A stretch of DNA of 64,000 nucleotides, from assembly GCA_916048095.2 (NCBI GenBank), contig CAJZIA020000002.1, positions 88,871 through 152,870 of the forward strand, given 5' to 3'. The DNA is from Sacculina carcini. Taxonomy: Eukaryota; Arthropoda; Thecostraca; Sacculinidae. Shown here piece after piece: positions 23,190 through 34,694 of this stretch; the first letter of the stretch is position 1, and each line of letters opens with the position of its first letter. Under the pieces are notes generated by a model. It ran no database searches, was not told the DNA's origin, and saw only the letters and a list, made by a program, of their open reading frames with translations. The translations under genes were made by a program, and so were the position numbers.

Positions 23190-26008
23190 ATTCGAATATG
23201 CGAATATTCATCAACAATAGTCAAAAAGAACCTGTTCTTGTTATACGATGGTACTGGTCCCTTAAAATCTAGACTCAATCTTTCAAACGGCTGAGTAGCC
23301 TTAATCACATGATACTCATTAGCCGAATGATAAAACCTGGGCTTATATTTAGCACAAGTAGGGCAACATCTGCTCACTTCCTTTACATCTTCGATTGAGC
23401 AAGGAACATTCTTACTCTTGAGAAAATGATAAAGCCTGGTAATACCTGGGTGACAAAGATCGTTATGAATTTTCACGAGGTCTGACTTGGTAACGGCCAA
23501 ACAGTACTTACGTGAAAGAGCATCTGCTGAAACGTTTTCTCGTCCAGGTCGATACACAATATCAAAGTTGTAGTTTGACAGCTCCAGGCGCCAACGAAAA
23601 ATCTTGAAGTTCTTAATCCGGGAACTTAGAGTCTGGTTGAACATAAATGCTACAGCCTGTTGATCGGTGATCAACGAGAACCGCCTACCGCAAAGATAAT
23701 GACGTCACCGCTTAACAGCTTCAACTATGGCTAACGCTTCTTTCTCAACGGAAGACCAATGAGTTTCTGATTTCGATAATGTTCTGGAGAAGAATGCAAC
23801 CGGACGATCGTTTTGACTCAAGGTAGCGGCCAAGGCTCTATCAGAAGCGTCCGTTTCAACAACGAACGGCACACCTGGTTCAATTGCGCGTAAAGCAGCG
23901 TTCGCAATGCTGTTTTTGAGCTCTTCAAAAGCTAATACAGCTGATTCATCCAACGGGAACTCTGATTGGATTAATGGTTTTATCTTGTCTGCAAAACAGG
24001 GAACCCATTTGGAGTAATACGAGAATAGTCCTATAGTGCGCAACAATTGTTTCCTAGTTGCTGGTAAAGGCATCTCCCTTAGTGGTTGCAGTCTTGAAGG
24101 GTCAGGTCGAATAATTCCATCAGATACGAGGTATCCCAAAATTTTAACCTCCGTCACAGCTGACTGACATTTGGAATGATTGAATGTGAGACCGACATTC
24201 TGAGCCGCCTTCATGAACCTTTGAAAGTTGACATCATGCTCTTTCTGGTTACTTCCACAAATTGTAATATCATCTAAATAAGCATATGTCGCATGAAGAT
24301 CATAATCACGAATAAAATCATCAATAAACCTCTGAAAGCACGCAACACCATTTGTAATCCCGAATGGAATTCTACGAAACTGGTACAGTTGATTACCTGA
24401 CTGGAACGCAGTGAAGGGCTTATCATTCTCATCATTAGGTACCTGATAGTATGCATTTTTCAGATCAACAGTACTAAAGAATCGATGCTGTGCTATATAT
24501 TCTACAGTTTCTTCAATATTAGGTAGAGGATATGCATCGGGACGAGTGAATCTATTGACCGTCTGCGAATAATCCACTACCATTCTCTTATTCCTTTGAT
24601 CACTTTCAACGACCACGACCTGTGCTCGCCATGGCGACACCGACGGTTCTATCACTCCTTCCTTCAGTAAGCGATGCGTTTCCTGCTTGATGAAATTCTT
24701 CTCATCCGGAGTGTACCTACTCGACTTAGTGGCGATTGAATGAGTGTTCTCGTCCATGTTACTGAACAGCGGCGGTGCACACTTTGTTTTCACGGCTGCC
24801 AAACCGCACACAAGCGGAGGCAAATCTCCTCCAAACTTAATTTCAGCAGATTGATGTTTACTGAGAAAGTCATGCCCAAGAATAACGTCAGAACAAAGCT
24901 GAGGCATCACCAACAACTTCAAATATTTGTACGTTTTTCCGCGAACGTGAAGGTTTGCCGTACACATTCTGTTTATTTGTGAAACCATCGAGCTGGAAGC
25001 CATCGATACCCTCTCTTCACAACAGCGCGTCCTGAGATTCAACCGAGATACAACAGCTTCAGATATGTAACTCACCGAACTTCCCGTGTCCAATAACGCG
25101 TCCAACAGGTGTCGTTCATCCAGTAAAACATAGATTGTAGACTTCTTTAGGTCAGCAGGCACAGCAGCTACATGTGTGGTCGCCGCTAACGTGTTAGTCG
25201 CTGCCGCCGCCGCGTTCACCTTCGAATTTGTTACACGACACACCCTGGCAAAATGTCCACTCTTTTGACACTTGCGACAGACTGCATTGCGAGCTGGACA
25301 ATGCTGCCGATTATGCCGCTCTCCGCCGAAAAACCAACATGATTGATTAGAACGACCCGGTGGTGTCCGGTCCATTCTCCTGACTGCTGCAACAATCTGA
25401 TCGGCTTCGTCCTGATGCTCAGTTTCTGTGATTTGGTCATTACGAGCCACTGGAATGACCGCGGCTGATAAAGGCATAGACTGCAGTTGGGTGCAATTGA
25501 GTCTAGCCAACTCCAGTGACCTAGCAAGATCAATAGCAGTCTCCAAATCAAGATCAATTTTCTTTAGAAGACGCTGCCTGATATCATCAGAATGTAAGCC
25601 TCTAATGAAAGCGTCACGAATATACTCACTACGATATGTGACACCATCAACTGCTAAAAAACCACAGTCTTTTGACAACTCCTTCAATATTTGGATGTAC
25701 TGGTCAACGCTTTCATTTCCACTTTGTCTTCGGGCGGCCAACTGATGCCTTGAAAATACTACATTTTTCCGTTTCACGTACAACGACTGAAGCGAGGAAA
25801 TCGCGGACGAATAACTAGATCATTCGGCGATAAAACGATATACTTCTGGACTGACCAAATTCACAAGCAACGGTAGTTTTTGATTTTCATCGGCATTTAT
25901 CGCATCTATGAAATTATCAAACGTGTTCTTCCAGTGTAACCACTGTTGAGTTGAATCATTCGAGTTCGGTTCGACTGACAGGCGTTCAGGTCTCAAATAC
26001 TTCTCCAT
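23190..26008 (-). pseudogene. Ty3/gypsy-type gag-pol, integrase-truncated, two nonsense codons
   Basis: One continuous frame runs about 940 codons from ATG 26008 (MEKYLRPERL). Domains in order: gag; one CCHC knuckle (CRKCQKSGHFARVC); protease (LLDALLDTGSSVSYI); reverse transcriptase with YLDD (YAYLDDITICG); RNase H (ETDASDRALAA, then VSADALSRK); integrase zinc motif (HNDLCHPG ... CPTCAKY) and the first core Asp region (LSLDFKGP, LTIVDEYS). The frame is broken only by TGA at 25820-25822 and TGA at 23705-23707, the latter where RNase H normally has Trp. After the first core motif the integrase is cut off. No LTRs were identified. Gag and pol are in one frame. Confidence 0.85.
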
Positions 26009-26137
26009 TGTTCTCAAGTTATTTTGTCTTGTTAATTGAGACGTTTATAATCCTGAAGTGGTGCTCTAGAGTCACACTGTTTGATGTTTCTTTGTGTGTT
26101 TGTACTTGCTGTTCTGTGAGAAGTCAGCCGGGATGAT

Positions 26138-26300
26138 TGTGGTATATTTATCGTTCTTGTGTGCGCGTATGAATGACGCGTGTGATGCGAAAAGTCAGCC
26201 GGGGTGATTGTGGTATATTTATCGTTCGAACGATAAATATACATTGTGGTATATTTATCGTTCTTGTGTGCGCGTATGAATGACGCGTGTGATGCGAATT
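26138..26300. repeat. Direct repeats with a perfect 30-bp palindrome
   Basis: A ~50-bp segment beginning GTATATTTATCGTTCTTGTG occurs at about 26142 and 26253. Between them, 26213-26242 is a perfect palindrome with half-site GTATATTTATCGTTC. It lies just upstream of the gypsy gag start and may belong to its LTR or leader. Confidence 0.85.
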
Positions 26301-26886
26301 GTGTCTGTCTGTTATTGTCTGGTCATTTCACGCGTGGCTGTATTTTGTCTTGTTAAGCGTTATTATACGATTACTCATGTACGATTACTCTGGATTCTTA
26401 TTATATAAACGTCTCAGGAAGAAAGGTTAATAACCACTGGTATAGAGTGTCGGTGATATAATGGAACATTGTAGGATCCTGTTTGTGCTGCGTCTACTTG
26501 ATGGTTGGTCATTATATTGCACATGAGCACATCCATCAGTCATGTAGTCAGGTATCAGTCGGTCAGGTAGGTAGCTGGCCAGCCATTTCTGGTGATAATG
26601 TGAAGTGTAATTGTTCCGTGGAAACATGTGAAATGTTTCACGTAATGTGGTCATAAGTGTTCCGTGGGGTTTTGTTGTGTCGTTGTTTGGCACGTTTTGA
26701 TGATGTTGATTGGTGTTTAAGGTTCTGTAAGACCATTTTTAAAGGTCTTATGAGTTTCTATCGATAATTTCGTATGTGTGTCTCTGACTGTTGTTTGTTT
26801 GAAGGAACTGTTTGATTTGTGATTGATTTGTGAGAGTGCGCTGTGGTACTGTTTGCTAGCGTGATGTCTGGGCGTTCTGTATAAAC

Positions 26887-27063
26887 TAGTGGTTCTTAAC
26901 TTTTTCTAATACCCCAATTCTCGCCATTACCATATTTTTCAGAACAGCGTTGATAAATTCCATAAATTCAGCTGTTACATAAAACTAAATGTCAAGAGGT
27001 CACTAGAAACAAAAGTAAACGAATTGAGCCTTTGGGGAGTTCCCCACAGGTTAAGAACCACTG
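26887..27063. mobile_element. Short non-autonomous hAT-like MITE (177 bp)
   Basis: Terminal inverted repeats (T/C)AGTGGTTCTTAAC...GTTAAGAACCACTG are of the hAT type. The interior is non-coding. A clear 8-bp target duplication was not found (GTATAAAC against ATTTATAT), so the copy is probably old. Confidence 0.7.
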
Positions 27064-29157
27064 ATTTATATGTATGCCCAGTGTTAGTACGACTCGTGCC
27101 GATTGAATGATTTTTCTCTTTTTTTAGTTGTTGAATTGAGTGATTGTTATGACATGTGTGAGTGTGATGCTGGAGTGTTTCAGTGTCGCGCCGTTTGATG
27201 AATGGTTGTATTTTTAATAAATGCGTTTTTTATGACTTCTGGAATGTATATTTGTCTTACGCTTTTTATCCTGCAAGTATATTACTGAATTTAAAGTATT
27301 TCACTGTATATGCTATATCTGATCTGTGATTTCTTTAAATCAGTAAGCTGGTGTTCTGTATCGTGTGTTAATTGTGGCCGGTTTTCTTATTTATAGTTGA
27401 TGTGTGTGTGTGTGTGTCTGTGAGTCCTGTGTGTTCTGGTTTTGCGTTACTTCGTTTTGTTTTGCGTTGCGTTTGCTTGATCTGCGCTGTGCATGTCTTT
27501 GTGATTGTGGGATTTGCTGGTAGATGTAGACATTATTGAGCATGTGCAATGTTTTCAGTATTCGGGAGCCTTAACTAACCTAGTATGCGGATTATTGGTA
27601 AATCATGTTTCGTATTGAACTTCTCGTTCAGGATAATGCTTGATTTGTATATGATGTGTAATGATTAATAATTGTGATGTGGTTTGGGGACGTTTGCGTC
27701 GAAAAGTAACTTGGTATTTGACGTATGTGAGTCTAAGAGTTCATGTTTGGATTGAATGCATTTATTTTTGTGTTGTCATTTGAGGGCAGGTGTATGTGCT
27801 GGTGTTTGTGTAGCCTGTTGTGTTGTGTACTAGTGCAACACGTCCACCTCCTCGACCGTTAGTGTAGTGTTGGCGTTTGGTGGTGTGATGGCGAAAATGT
27901 ATCGCGATTTTTGGAAATACTGAAATTTTGCGTATAGAATGCAGCAGTATGAAGTTCCGATAATCTTGCGTGTTGATTTAATAAACATTTAGCTGGAGTG
28001 TTGATGTGTGTGCGTGGTGGTGAATGGTGTTTCAGTGTCTGTGATTATTAGTACGGTGTTTTGGTGGTGGTGTTAGTGAGAAACCTGAGAATAATGGTGA
28101 CATTTGTGACGCTAATGACAATGTTAGTGGTGTTGGCGATATTGAGAGACGGGTGGGGTGCTTGTTTGCTGATGGCGAGGATGTAGTGTTGATGCCATTT
28201 AGTGTGTAGATGTTTATGAAGATGGTGTATACGTAAAATAAACCATGGGATTGTGTATTGAAAAATGTTCTCTAGCCATGTGCATGTGATGTGAGGTCAG
28301 ATTATGCATGCGCTGAACTGACCTCTTGTGGGTCCACTGGATGTGTATAAATGCTGCAAGTTAGTGTCTTGAGTCTGGCTCAGTTGCAATATGTCATGCA
28401 AGTAGCAGTATCAGAAAATTGGCAGTCATTGGGTCATTTTTTGGTGCTGTTGCAGAGTGGGTGTCGTGGATATGTCGTGACCGGCGTGTGCATGTGATAT
28501 GTTTTGCGTGTTTGGGTACATAATTATTTGTGACATTACGAATTGAAAATTTGAACCTTTGGAGTCTGAATGACCGAAACCGCTTCGAGGAGCTCGAAAC
28601 TCATCATGACCGGAAGGTTTGTAGCTGCTATTTGGCTTGTCTTATTTGGGTGGCTAGTTATGTCCTTTTCATGACTCCTTAATGCGTTAATGATTTTCGA
28701 TCGAGTTCAGCTGCAATTTACGGGTGAGCGTCTGAAGTAGTTAAATCACTCGCAATGGTTTAAAAATACACGCGTTTTTGCTCCGGGGCCTGTTGAGAAC
28801 GAATGTAACAACCGGGAGAAAGCTCGATGTTTTTGCACCGCTTAAATTCCTCACGAGATGTGAAGAGAGGAGAATGATGGAGATGGGAGACGTGGAGAGA
28901 CGGAAAATTTGGATTCTACATCTGTAGTGGAGGTCGGGCACAAGCAGCATATATTTTCACACTAAAATAACACTAGAACAGCGCGTTCATCAGTTTTGAT
29001 AAATACAACTCCTAAAAAATATTGTAATAGTAAATATCATTTTGATGTATTTCTCATGTGTTTGTCGGCGGCACAAAAGTTGAAACATCTTGAAAGTATC
29101 AAAAATCGAAAGATAGAACAACTGAAAACTTTTTCGTAAAACTTTTATTTGAATATT
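27064..29157. other. TG-rich sequence without a recognisable gene
   Basis: The plus strand is markedly rich in T and G and poor in C for about 1.5 kb (to about 28.5 kb), with TGTGTGTG tracts but no long ORF. At 28.6-29.1 kb base composition becomes more balanced. Nothing else recognised. The stretch 26301-26886 has the same character. Confidence 0.5.
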
Positions 29158-29732
29158 TACATTTAGTTATTGAGTTATTACATTGAAAAACGTGAAAATT
29201 CGGTTACAAAAATCAGCTTATTTCTGGTTCAAAGTAAAGCAATGAAGGTCTCACGTATTATTAAAACTCCACTTAATTCTGAAAATATTTATTTATATTT
29301 TCCAGAGTGTCTAAAACACGTCAAAGAGCCTTAGAAATTATGTTTAGAAAAAAGCCCAAACAATCATCTCAAAACGACAAGAACAATCTAGGCTACTTTG
29401 CGTCTTGAAATACACTAAATTGTATTCAACGCGCAGCGAAATTGAAGCGTTACACTCATTCTCTGCAATGACGGCTCCCAAACTCTTTCTTGCCACACTG
29501 AGCGGAGCCCCATCCCTCCTTGCGCGCCTGGGCTAATCCGGTGGGCGGAGCCTATTGAGCATACGTTGACTCTATGGGTTAGCGCAAAACGATGGGTCCC
29601 TAGTTCAGTATGTCACAAAGTGCGTTCAATGTAATATAAATGCCTTAATGTAAAGTATAAATGCCTTAATGTAAAGTATAGCGTTCAGCGTTTTGGATTT
29701 TGATTGGCTGTTGCGGTGATGACGTAGTAGGT
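29158..29732 (+). repeat. 575-bp direct repeat, left copy
   Basis: Matches 33942-34516 over 575 bp with about 98 percent identity. The left copy ends exactly where the 5' LTR of element A begins. It includes a 22-bp tandem ATAAATGCCTTAATGTAAAGT and ends GATTGGCTGTTGCGGTGATG-ACGTAGTAGGT, a tail also found at 39240. Confidence 0.9.
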
Positions 29733-30155
29733 TGTGGGTGCAAATGTGTGCGTAATTCATGGCGTTTGAGCGTGAATGAGTATATGCGTATGTATATATG
29801 GATTCCGGTATGTGTGTTCTTCAGTTGTAGTTGTGCGTTGTGTTAGTGTCAATGGTCGTGTTTGTGTGCGTGCGCGTGTGTCGTTGAAATGTTTGTGTGC
29901 GTGCGCTTGTGTCGTTGAAGCGTGTATGTATCAAGCAGTGTGAGCGATAGGCAGTGTGTGTCAGCGGTTATCAGGTGAATAAGTGCTGTTATCGTGTCGG
30001 CTGTGTGGATTGGGCGTTATGCGAACGGGCGTTGTGTGATTGTGCGTGCGAGTATTCAATGTATATATAGTTTAGTACTGCATCAAATATATCATCATCG
30101 TCATCATCCATTGTCTGTGATTGTTCACCATGGCAGAGGCGAATCAGAACTTACA
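29733..30155 (+). mobile_element. 5' LTR of element A (423 bp)
   Basis: Begins TGTGGGTGCA and ends ...CAGAACTTACA. It pairs with 33433-33855, also 423 bp, with several substitutions in the first 60 bp, so the insertion is older than element B. The gag ATG (30130) lies inside the LTR, 26 bp from its end. Confidence 0.85.
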
Positions 30156-30447
30156 AGCTATTTCGGCTATCGCTGAGTCAACAATGGACATGAGGCTCAT
30201 TCCTGAATACGACGGAAGCCAGGATCCCTCAGAATGGATCAGCAGAGTGAAGAAGTTGTGCCGGTTGCGCGGTGTGAGAGATGTGGCTCAAGCTGCAGGT
30301 ATGAGGGTCACAGGGAATGCTTATAGCGTAATTAATGGGCTATCAGATGAAGACCAGCTGGATATGAGTAAGATTGAGCGAGCCCTGCAAAGAGCTTTTG
30401 GTATGGACACTTTTGCGGCTTATGATCAATTCATCAATCGGCGGCTT
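30130..30447 (+). pseudogene. Element A gag, N-terminal part
   Basis: From ATG 30130 the frame gives about 106 residues (MAEANQNLQAISA...IPEYDGSQDPSEWIS...QRAFGMDTFAAYDQFINRR) aligned with element B gag. It is interrupted at codon KL by a tRNA-derived SINE. Beyond the SINE, gag resumes at ECVDVLVSDLRKFG and continues to VRHTLRANA, where an internal deletion removes the zinc knuckles. Confidence 0.8.
30156..30167 (+). promoter_or_regulatory. Candidate primer-binding site of element A
   Basis: AGCTATTTCGGC begins at the first base after the 5' LTR. It is identical in element B and complementary to the first 12 nt of tRNA-Phe (GCCGAAATAGCT, recalled). It lacks the usual TGG of a 3'-tRNA primer site and lies within gag codons. 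Confidence 0.55.
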
Positions 30448-30791
30448 AAATAAAGGTTAAATGCCTAAGTGGCAGCTGCTACACGGGAAGAAGCCGAAGC
30501 TTATCAACACACAGGCGTGCCCCGTGCAGCTCGCTGCCACCGCAGAACCGACCCTCTCCACGTTATGGCGCCACAAGGACGTAACACGTATTAGAGAGGG
30601 CCACCTCCCAGAATGCATGGCACAACTCATGACTGATATCTGGTACCATCATTTTCTGCTGGGTGGACAGGGGCTGTGGGATTGTAGAATTCGCCCAATG
30701 AAATTCTGCTCCGCCGGGTTTCGAACCACGGACCTCCCGCTTGTGAGGCGGGTGTGCTAACAACTGCACCACGGAGTCCACGGAGTCCACA
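30448..30791 (-). mobile_element. tRNA-Val-headed SINE inserted in element A gag
   Basis: On the minus strand the head starts at 30779 and has pol III box A TGGTGCAGTTG (30771-30761) and box B GGTTCGAAACC (30727-30717). Between them is a 5-bp anticodon stem CCCGC/GCGGG with loop CTCACAA, anticodon CAC (30745-30743), i.e. tRNA-Val type. A ~250-bp body and an AT-rich end (TTTAACCTTTATTTA) follow. GGCTT at 30443 and 30792 may be the target duplication. Elements A and B align on both sides, which defines the insertion. Confidence 0.8.
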
Positions 30792-30796
30792 GGCTT

Positions 30797-33418
30797 GCTC
30801 CCAATGAGTGTGTTGATGTGTTGGTGTCAGATCTGAGAAAATTTGGTGCCAGGTGTAATATCACAGATCAAGTGTCCATCAGATGCGCCTTTGTGGCAGC
30901 ATTACCACAATCGGTTCGGCACACCCTGCGGGCAAATGCCATGATGTTACTGCTGAAATTCAGGGCAAAGATTTTGTGGCGCATTTTAGTGGGACCAAAA
31001 AAGCTTGGCGTGTGAGCTGGAAGTGGATAGAGAACCCGGAAGTGCTCCCTAATCTCATTTCAGAGTATGCGATTGCCTCGAGTTCCCGATAAGAGTTTGA
31101 CGTAGAATTGAAAGCGTGGATTGCTGAGGGCTGGTTGGTTAAATTCGATGAGGGCGTTCATGGACCAGCAAAGGGTTTGATTCCGCTCATGGCGGTAACG
31201 CAGAAAAACAAATCGAAAGTGCGCCCAGTTATGGATTTTCGCCAGCTGAATAAATACATTGAGGTGCACTCAGCAGAGGTGGACGTTTGTCACCAGAAAC
31301 TTCGCGATTGGAGAAGACGAGGAGATAATGTGGCTCTTTTGGATCTCAAGAGAGCGTATTTGCAAATAGAAGTGGACCCGTCGTTGTGGAAATATCAAAC
31401 CGTTATTGTCGGAGGCACTAGATACTGCTTAACCAGACTTGGATTTGGTCTCAGTGCAGCTCCCATAATTATGAAGTCGATTGTGGAATTTGCATTGGCG
31501 CAAGATCAGGGTGTCCAAGCGGCCACCTCATCGTACATTGACGACATTCTCGTAGATGAATCCATTCTGAGTGCGGAAAAAGTTAGCAACCATCTGCTGA
31601 AATATGGTCTGTCATGCAAGTCCGTGAGTCGACCTGATCCATCATTGAGGCTACTAGGTTTACGATTACTTCAAGATCAAGGACAACTGGTCTGGAGGAG
31701 GGATAATGATGTGGATGACATTGAGGAGCCAATCACGAGACGGAAGATATTTTCGTTTTGCGGACAAGCAATTGGGCACCTTCCTGTCTGTGGCTGGAAA
31801 AGAGTCGCTTCCTCATTTGTCAAGAGAGTGGCAAGCGATTCGACTAAATCCTGGGATGAAGAAGTCGACAACCGTACGTTGAACGTGTTTCGCCTTTTTA
31901 AAGAGAAAATTGAGAAAGAGGACGCTGCGCATGGTGTGTGTAGAGTTGAAGGGAGAAAAGTTGACGTTTGGGTAGATTCTAGTCAGTTGGCAATAGGCGT
32001 GGTTTTGGAGATTGATGGAATTGTGATTGAGGACGCTAGATGGCTGCGCAAGGACGACCACCATATAAATTTAGCGAACTAGACGCCATTCTGAAGGGCA
32101 TCAATCTGGCAGCAGCTTGGGGCATGACAGAGATTCGAATATTCACAGATTCCCAAACAGCTTGCCACTGGGTCCGTGATGCTCTCACGGGGAAAGCTCG
32201 TGTTAAAACCCGTGCTAGCGGAGAGCTGCTGATTCGGCGAAGACTTGGTACTCTGAAGGCGATTCAAGAAGAGCTTGGTTTGAGTATGGAAGTGATATTG
32301 GTTGGTTCTGCTGAAAATCACTCTGACGCGATAACCCGCGTACCGGAAAAGTGGCTGGCGATGTGCGAGAAGCAGAACAGACTCCAAACAGTTTGCTGTG
32401 CAGGTCAATCTGGTCAAATGGGCACGGAGGAAATGAAAAAGATCCACGAATCAGCAGGTCATCCCGGCATCAGGAGAACATTGTACTTCGCCCGTAGATC
32501 CAATCGAGCGGCAACCAGAAAGGAAGCTCAAGCCGTCGTTCAATCTTGCGAGATGTGTCGTTCTATCGACCCAACCCCACTTAAATGGGGGCATGGAAAT
32601 TTGTCGGTGAAAAATAACTGGGAGAGGCTTGCGATGGATGTCACACATGTTAGAGGCAATATTTACTTATCTGTAATAGACTGTGGACCGTCCCGTTTCG
32701 CGCTGTGGAAAATGCTGAAGATGAGGACAGCAGGAACATCATCGAACTGCTCAGAACAGTTTTCTTGGAACGAGGAGCCCCGATTGAAGTGTTACTGGAC
32801 AATGGAACAGCATTCAGAAGTCGCGAGTTCAAGGTGTTTTTAGCTGATTGGGGTGCGGTTCCCAAGTACCGATGTGTCTACGAGCCTCACGGAAATGGCA
32901 TAGTGGAGCGATGTCATCGCACGGTGAAGGTAATAGCGGCACGGAGTCAGTGCAGTGTGGAGGAAGCGGTGTTACGCTACAACTTGTCTCCTACCGATGA
33001 TGTCCGTGAGTCAACCACTCCCATGGCTCGAATTTATCGTTACACTCCCAGAGTGAAGGACATCGATCGTAGGGAGGAAACGACAGGACGACGAGGAACT
33101 AGTGGGTACAAGCCAGGAGAGAGAGTGTGGGTCAGAAAACCGGGCACGAGATGCGACCAGGTATCGGCAAAAGGTGTTGTCACAGCGGATATATCTGAGC
33201 ATGCGGTTGAAGTAGATGACATACCGTATCATCTAAAAGATATTCGTCGGAGGTTGGAACGTGAATGTCAACACCATCACGATGAATGTTCGGACGAGTC
33301 ACCAATGTACCTTCAATTTCGCAGGAGTCCGGATACAACAGACTATGAATCGCACGTTGAGCCGCGACGAAGCGAAAGGATTAGGCAGAGGAGAGTATGT
33401 CGTTTGTGTGAATCTTAA
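30797..33418 (+). pseudogene. Element A gag remnant and pol (RT-RNase H-integrase), degraded
   Basis: Alignment to element B shows an ~0.8-kb deletion fusing gag (RANAM) to the region just before RT (WRVSWKW), removing knuckles and protease. RT follows with VRPVMDFRQLN, LLDLKRAYLQI and catalytic YIDD (SSYIDDILVDE). A TAA interrupts at 31090, a 1-nt deletion near 32080 shifts frame inside RNase H, and another frameshift lies near 32.7 kb inside the integrase. RNase H (WVDSSQLAIGV), the integrase zinc motif (HESAGHPGIRR, CEMCRSID), DVTHVRG, DNGTAF and ERCHR are visible. The final frame ends at 33418 beside the 3' LTR. Confidence 0.85.
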
Positions 33419-33432
33419 GATTCAGGAGGAGG

Positions 33433-33855
33433 TGTGGGTGCATATGTGTGCGTAGTTTATGGCGTTTGAGCGTGAGTGAGTATATGCGTATGTATATATG
33501 GATTCCGGTCTGTGTGTTCTACAGTTGTAGTTGTGCGTTGTGTTAGTGTCAATGGTTGTGTTTGTGTGCGTGCGCGTGTGTCGTTGAAGTGCTTGTGTGC
33601 GTGCGCGTGTGTCGTTGAAGCGTGTATGTATCGAGCAGTGTGAGCGATAGGCAGTTTGTGTCAGCGGTTATCAGGTGAATAAGTGATGTTATCGTGTCGG
33701 CTGTGTGGATTGGGCGTTATGCGAACGGGCGTTGTGTGATTGTGCGTGCGGGTATTCAATGTATATATAAATTAGTACTGCATCAAATATATCATCATCG
33801 TCATCATCCATTGTCTGTGATTGTTCACCATGGCGGAGGCGAATCAGAACTTACA
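33433..33855 (+). mobile_element. 3' LTR of element A (423 bp)
   Basis: Preceded by a polypurine tract (AGGAGGAGG, about 33424-33432). Ends ...CAGAACTTACA. The 5-bp flanks of the two LTRs (TAGGT and GATAC) do not match, because the 3' flank is a tandem repeat seeded by the LTR end. Confidence 0.85.
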
Positions 33856-33943
33856 GATACAGAACTTACAGATAGAGAACTTACAGATACAGAACTTACA
33901 GATACAGAACTTACAAATACAGAACTTACAGAACTTACAGATA
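33845..33943 (+). repeat. 15-bp tandem repeat seeded by the LTR terminus
   Basis: Unit CAGAACTTACAGATA, about six copies. The first 11 bases of each unit are the last 11 bases of the element A LTR, so the array grew from the LTR boundary. Confidence 0.9.
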
Positions 33944-34516
33944 CATTTAGTTATTGAGTTATTACATTGAAAAACGTGAAAATTCCGTTACAAAAAGCAG
34001 CCTATTTCTGGTTCAAAGTGAAGCAATGAAGGTCTCACGTATTATTAAAACTCCACTTAATTCTGAAAATATTTATTTATATTTTCGAGAGTGTCTAAAA
34101 CACGTCAGAGAGCCTTAGAAATTATGTTTAGAAAAAAGCCCAAACAATCATCTCAAAACGACAAGAAAAATCTAGGCTACTTTTCGTCTTGAAATACACT
34201 AAATTCTATTCAACGCGCAGCGAAATTGAAGCGTTACACTCATTCTCTGCAATGACGGCTCCCAAACTCTTTCTTGCCACACTGAGCGGAGCCCCATCCC
34301 TCCTTGCGCGCCTGGGCTAATCCGGTGGGCGGAGCCTATTGAGCATACGTTGACTCTATGGGTTAGCGCAAAACGATGGGTCCCTAGTTCAGTATGTCAC
34401 AAAGTGCGTTCAATGTAATATAAATGCCTTAATGTAAAGTATAAATGCCTTAATGTAAAGTATAGCGTTCAGTGTTTTGGATTTTGATTGGCTGTTGCCG
34501 TGATGACGTAGTAGGT
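33942..34516 (+). repeat. 575-bp direct repeat, right copy
   Basis: Second copy of 29158-29732, following the 15-bp tandem array. It continues without a break into 34517-34694, which is shared with other loci. Confidence 0.9.
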
Positions 34517-34694
34517 TAAAAACGAAGCAGAAATTCTACTGGAATACGAGAGGGGGAGAGACGCAGAGTGTGAGTTAAGTGACTCGTATACGAGGCAGAT
34601 CGTGGAAGATTGTAGTTGTGTAGTGTTCGCATATGCTTTTAATAATTAATATATTGATCATTTTCATTGCTGCCTGTGGCGCCACACTCACACA
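34517..34694 (+). repeat. Dispersed repeat shared with 39.24-39.45 kb and 53.65-53.80 kb
   Basis: Begins TTAAAAACGAAGCAGAAATT, includes GACTCGTATACGAGGCAGAT (near-palindromic core) and TTTTAATAATTAAT, and ends TGGCGCCAC. Related copies are on the plus strand at 39275-39450 and the minus strand at 53645-53805. With the preceding 575 bp it may be one element of about 750 bp. Confidence 0.8.

Noticed and set aside
28741-28950. 69-codon minus-strand ORF
   Set aside because: No motif, no conserved neighbour and no codon signal; probably chance.
30706-30779. Functional tRNA-Val(CAC) gene on the minus strand
   Set aside because: Boxes A and B are good, but the acceptor stem ends pair poorly and it is the head of a ~340-bp insertion in gag; a SINE is the better reading.
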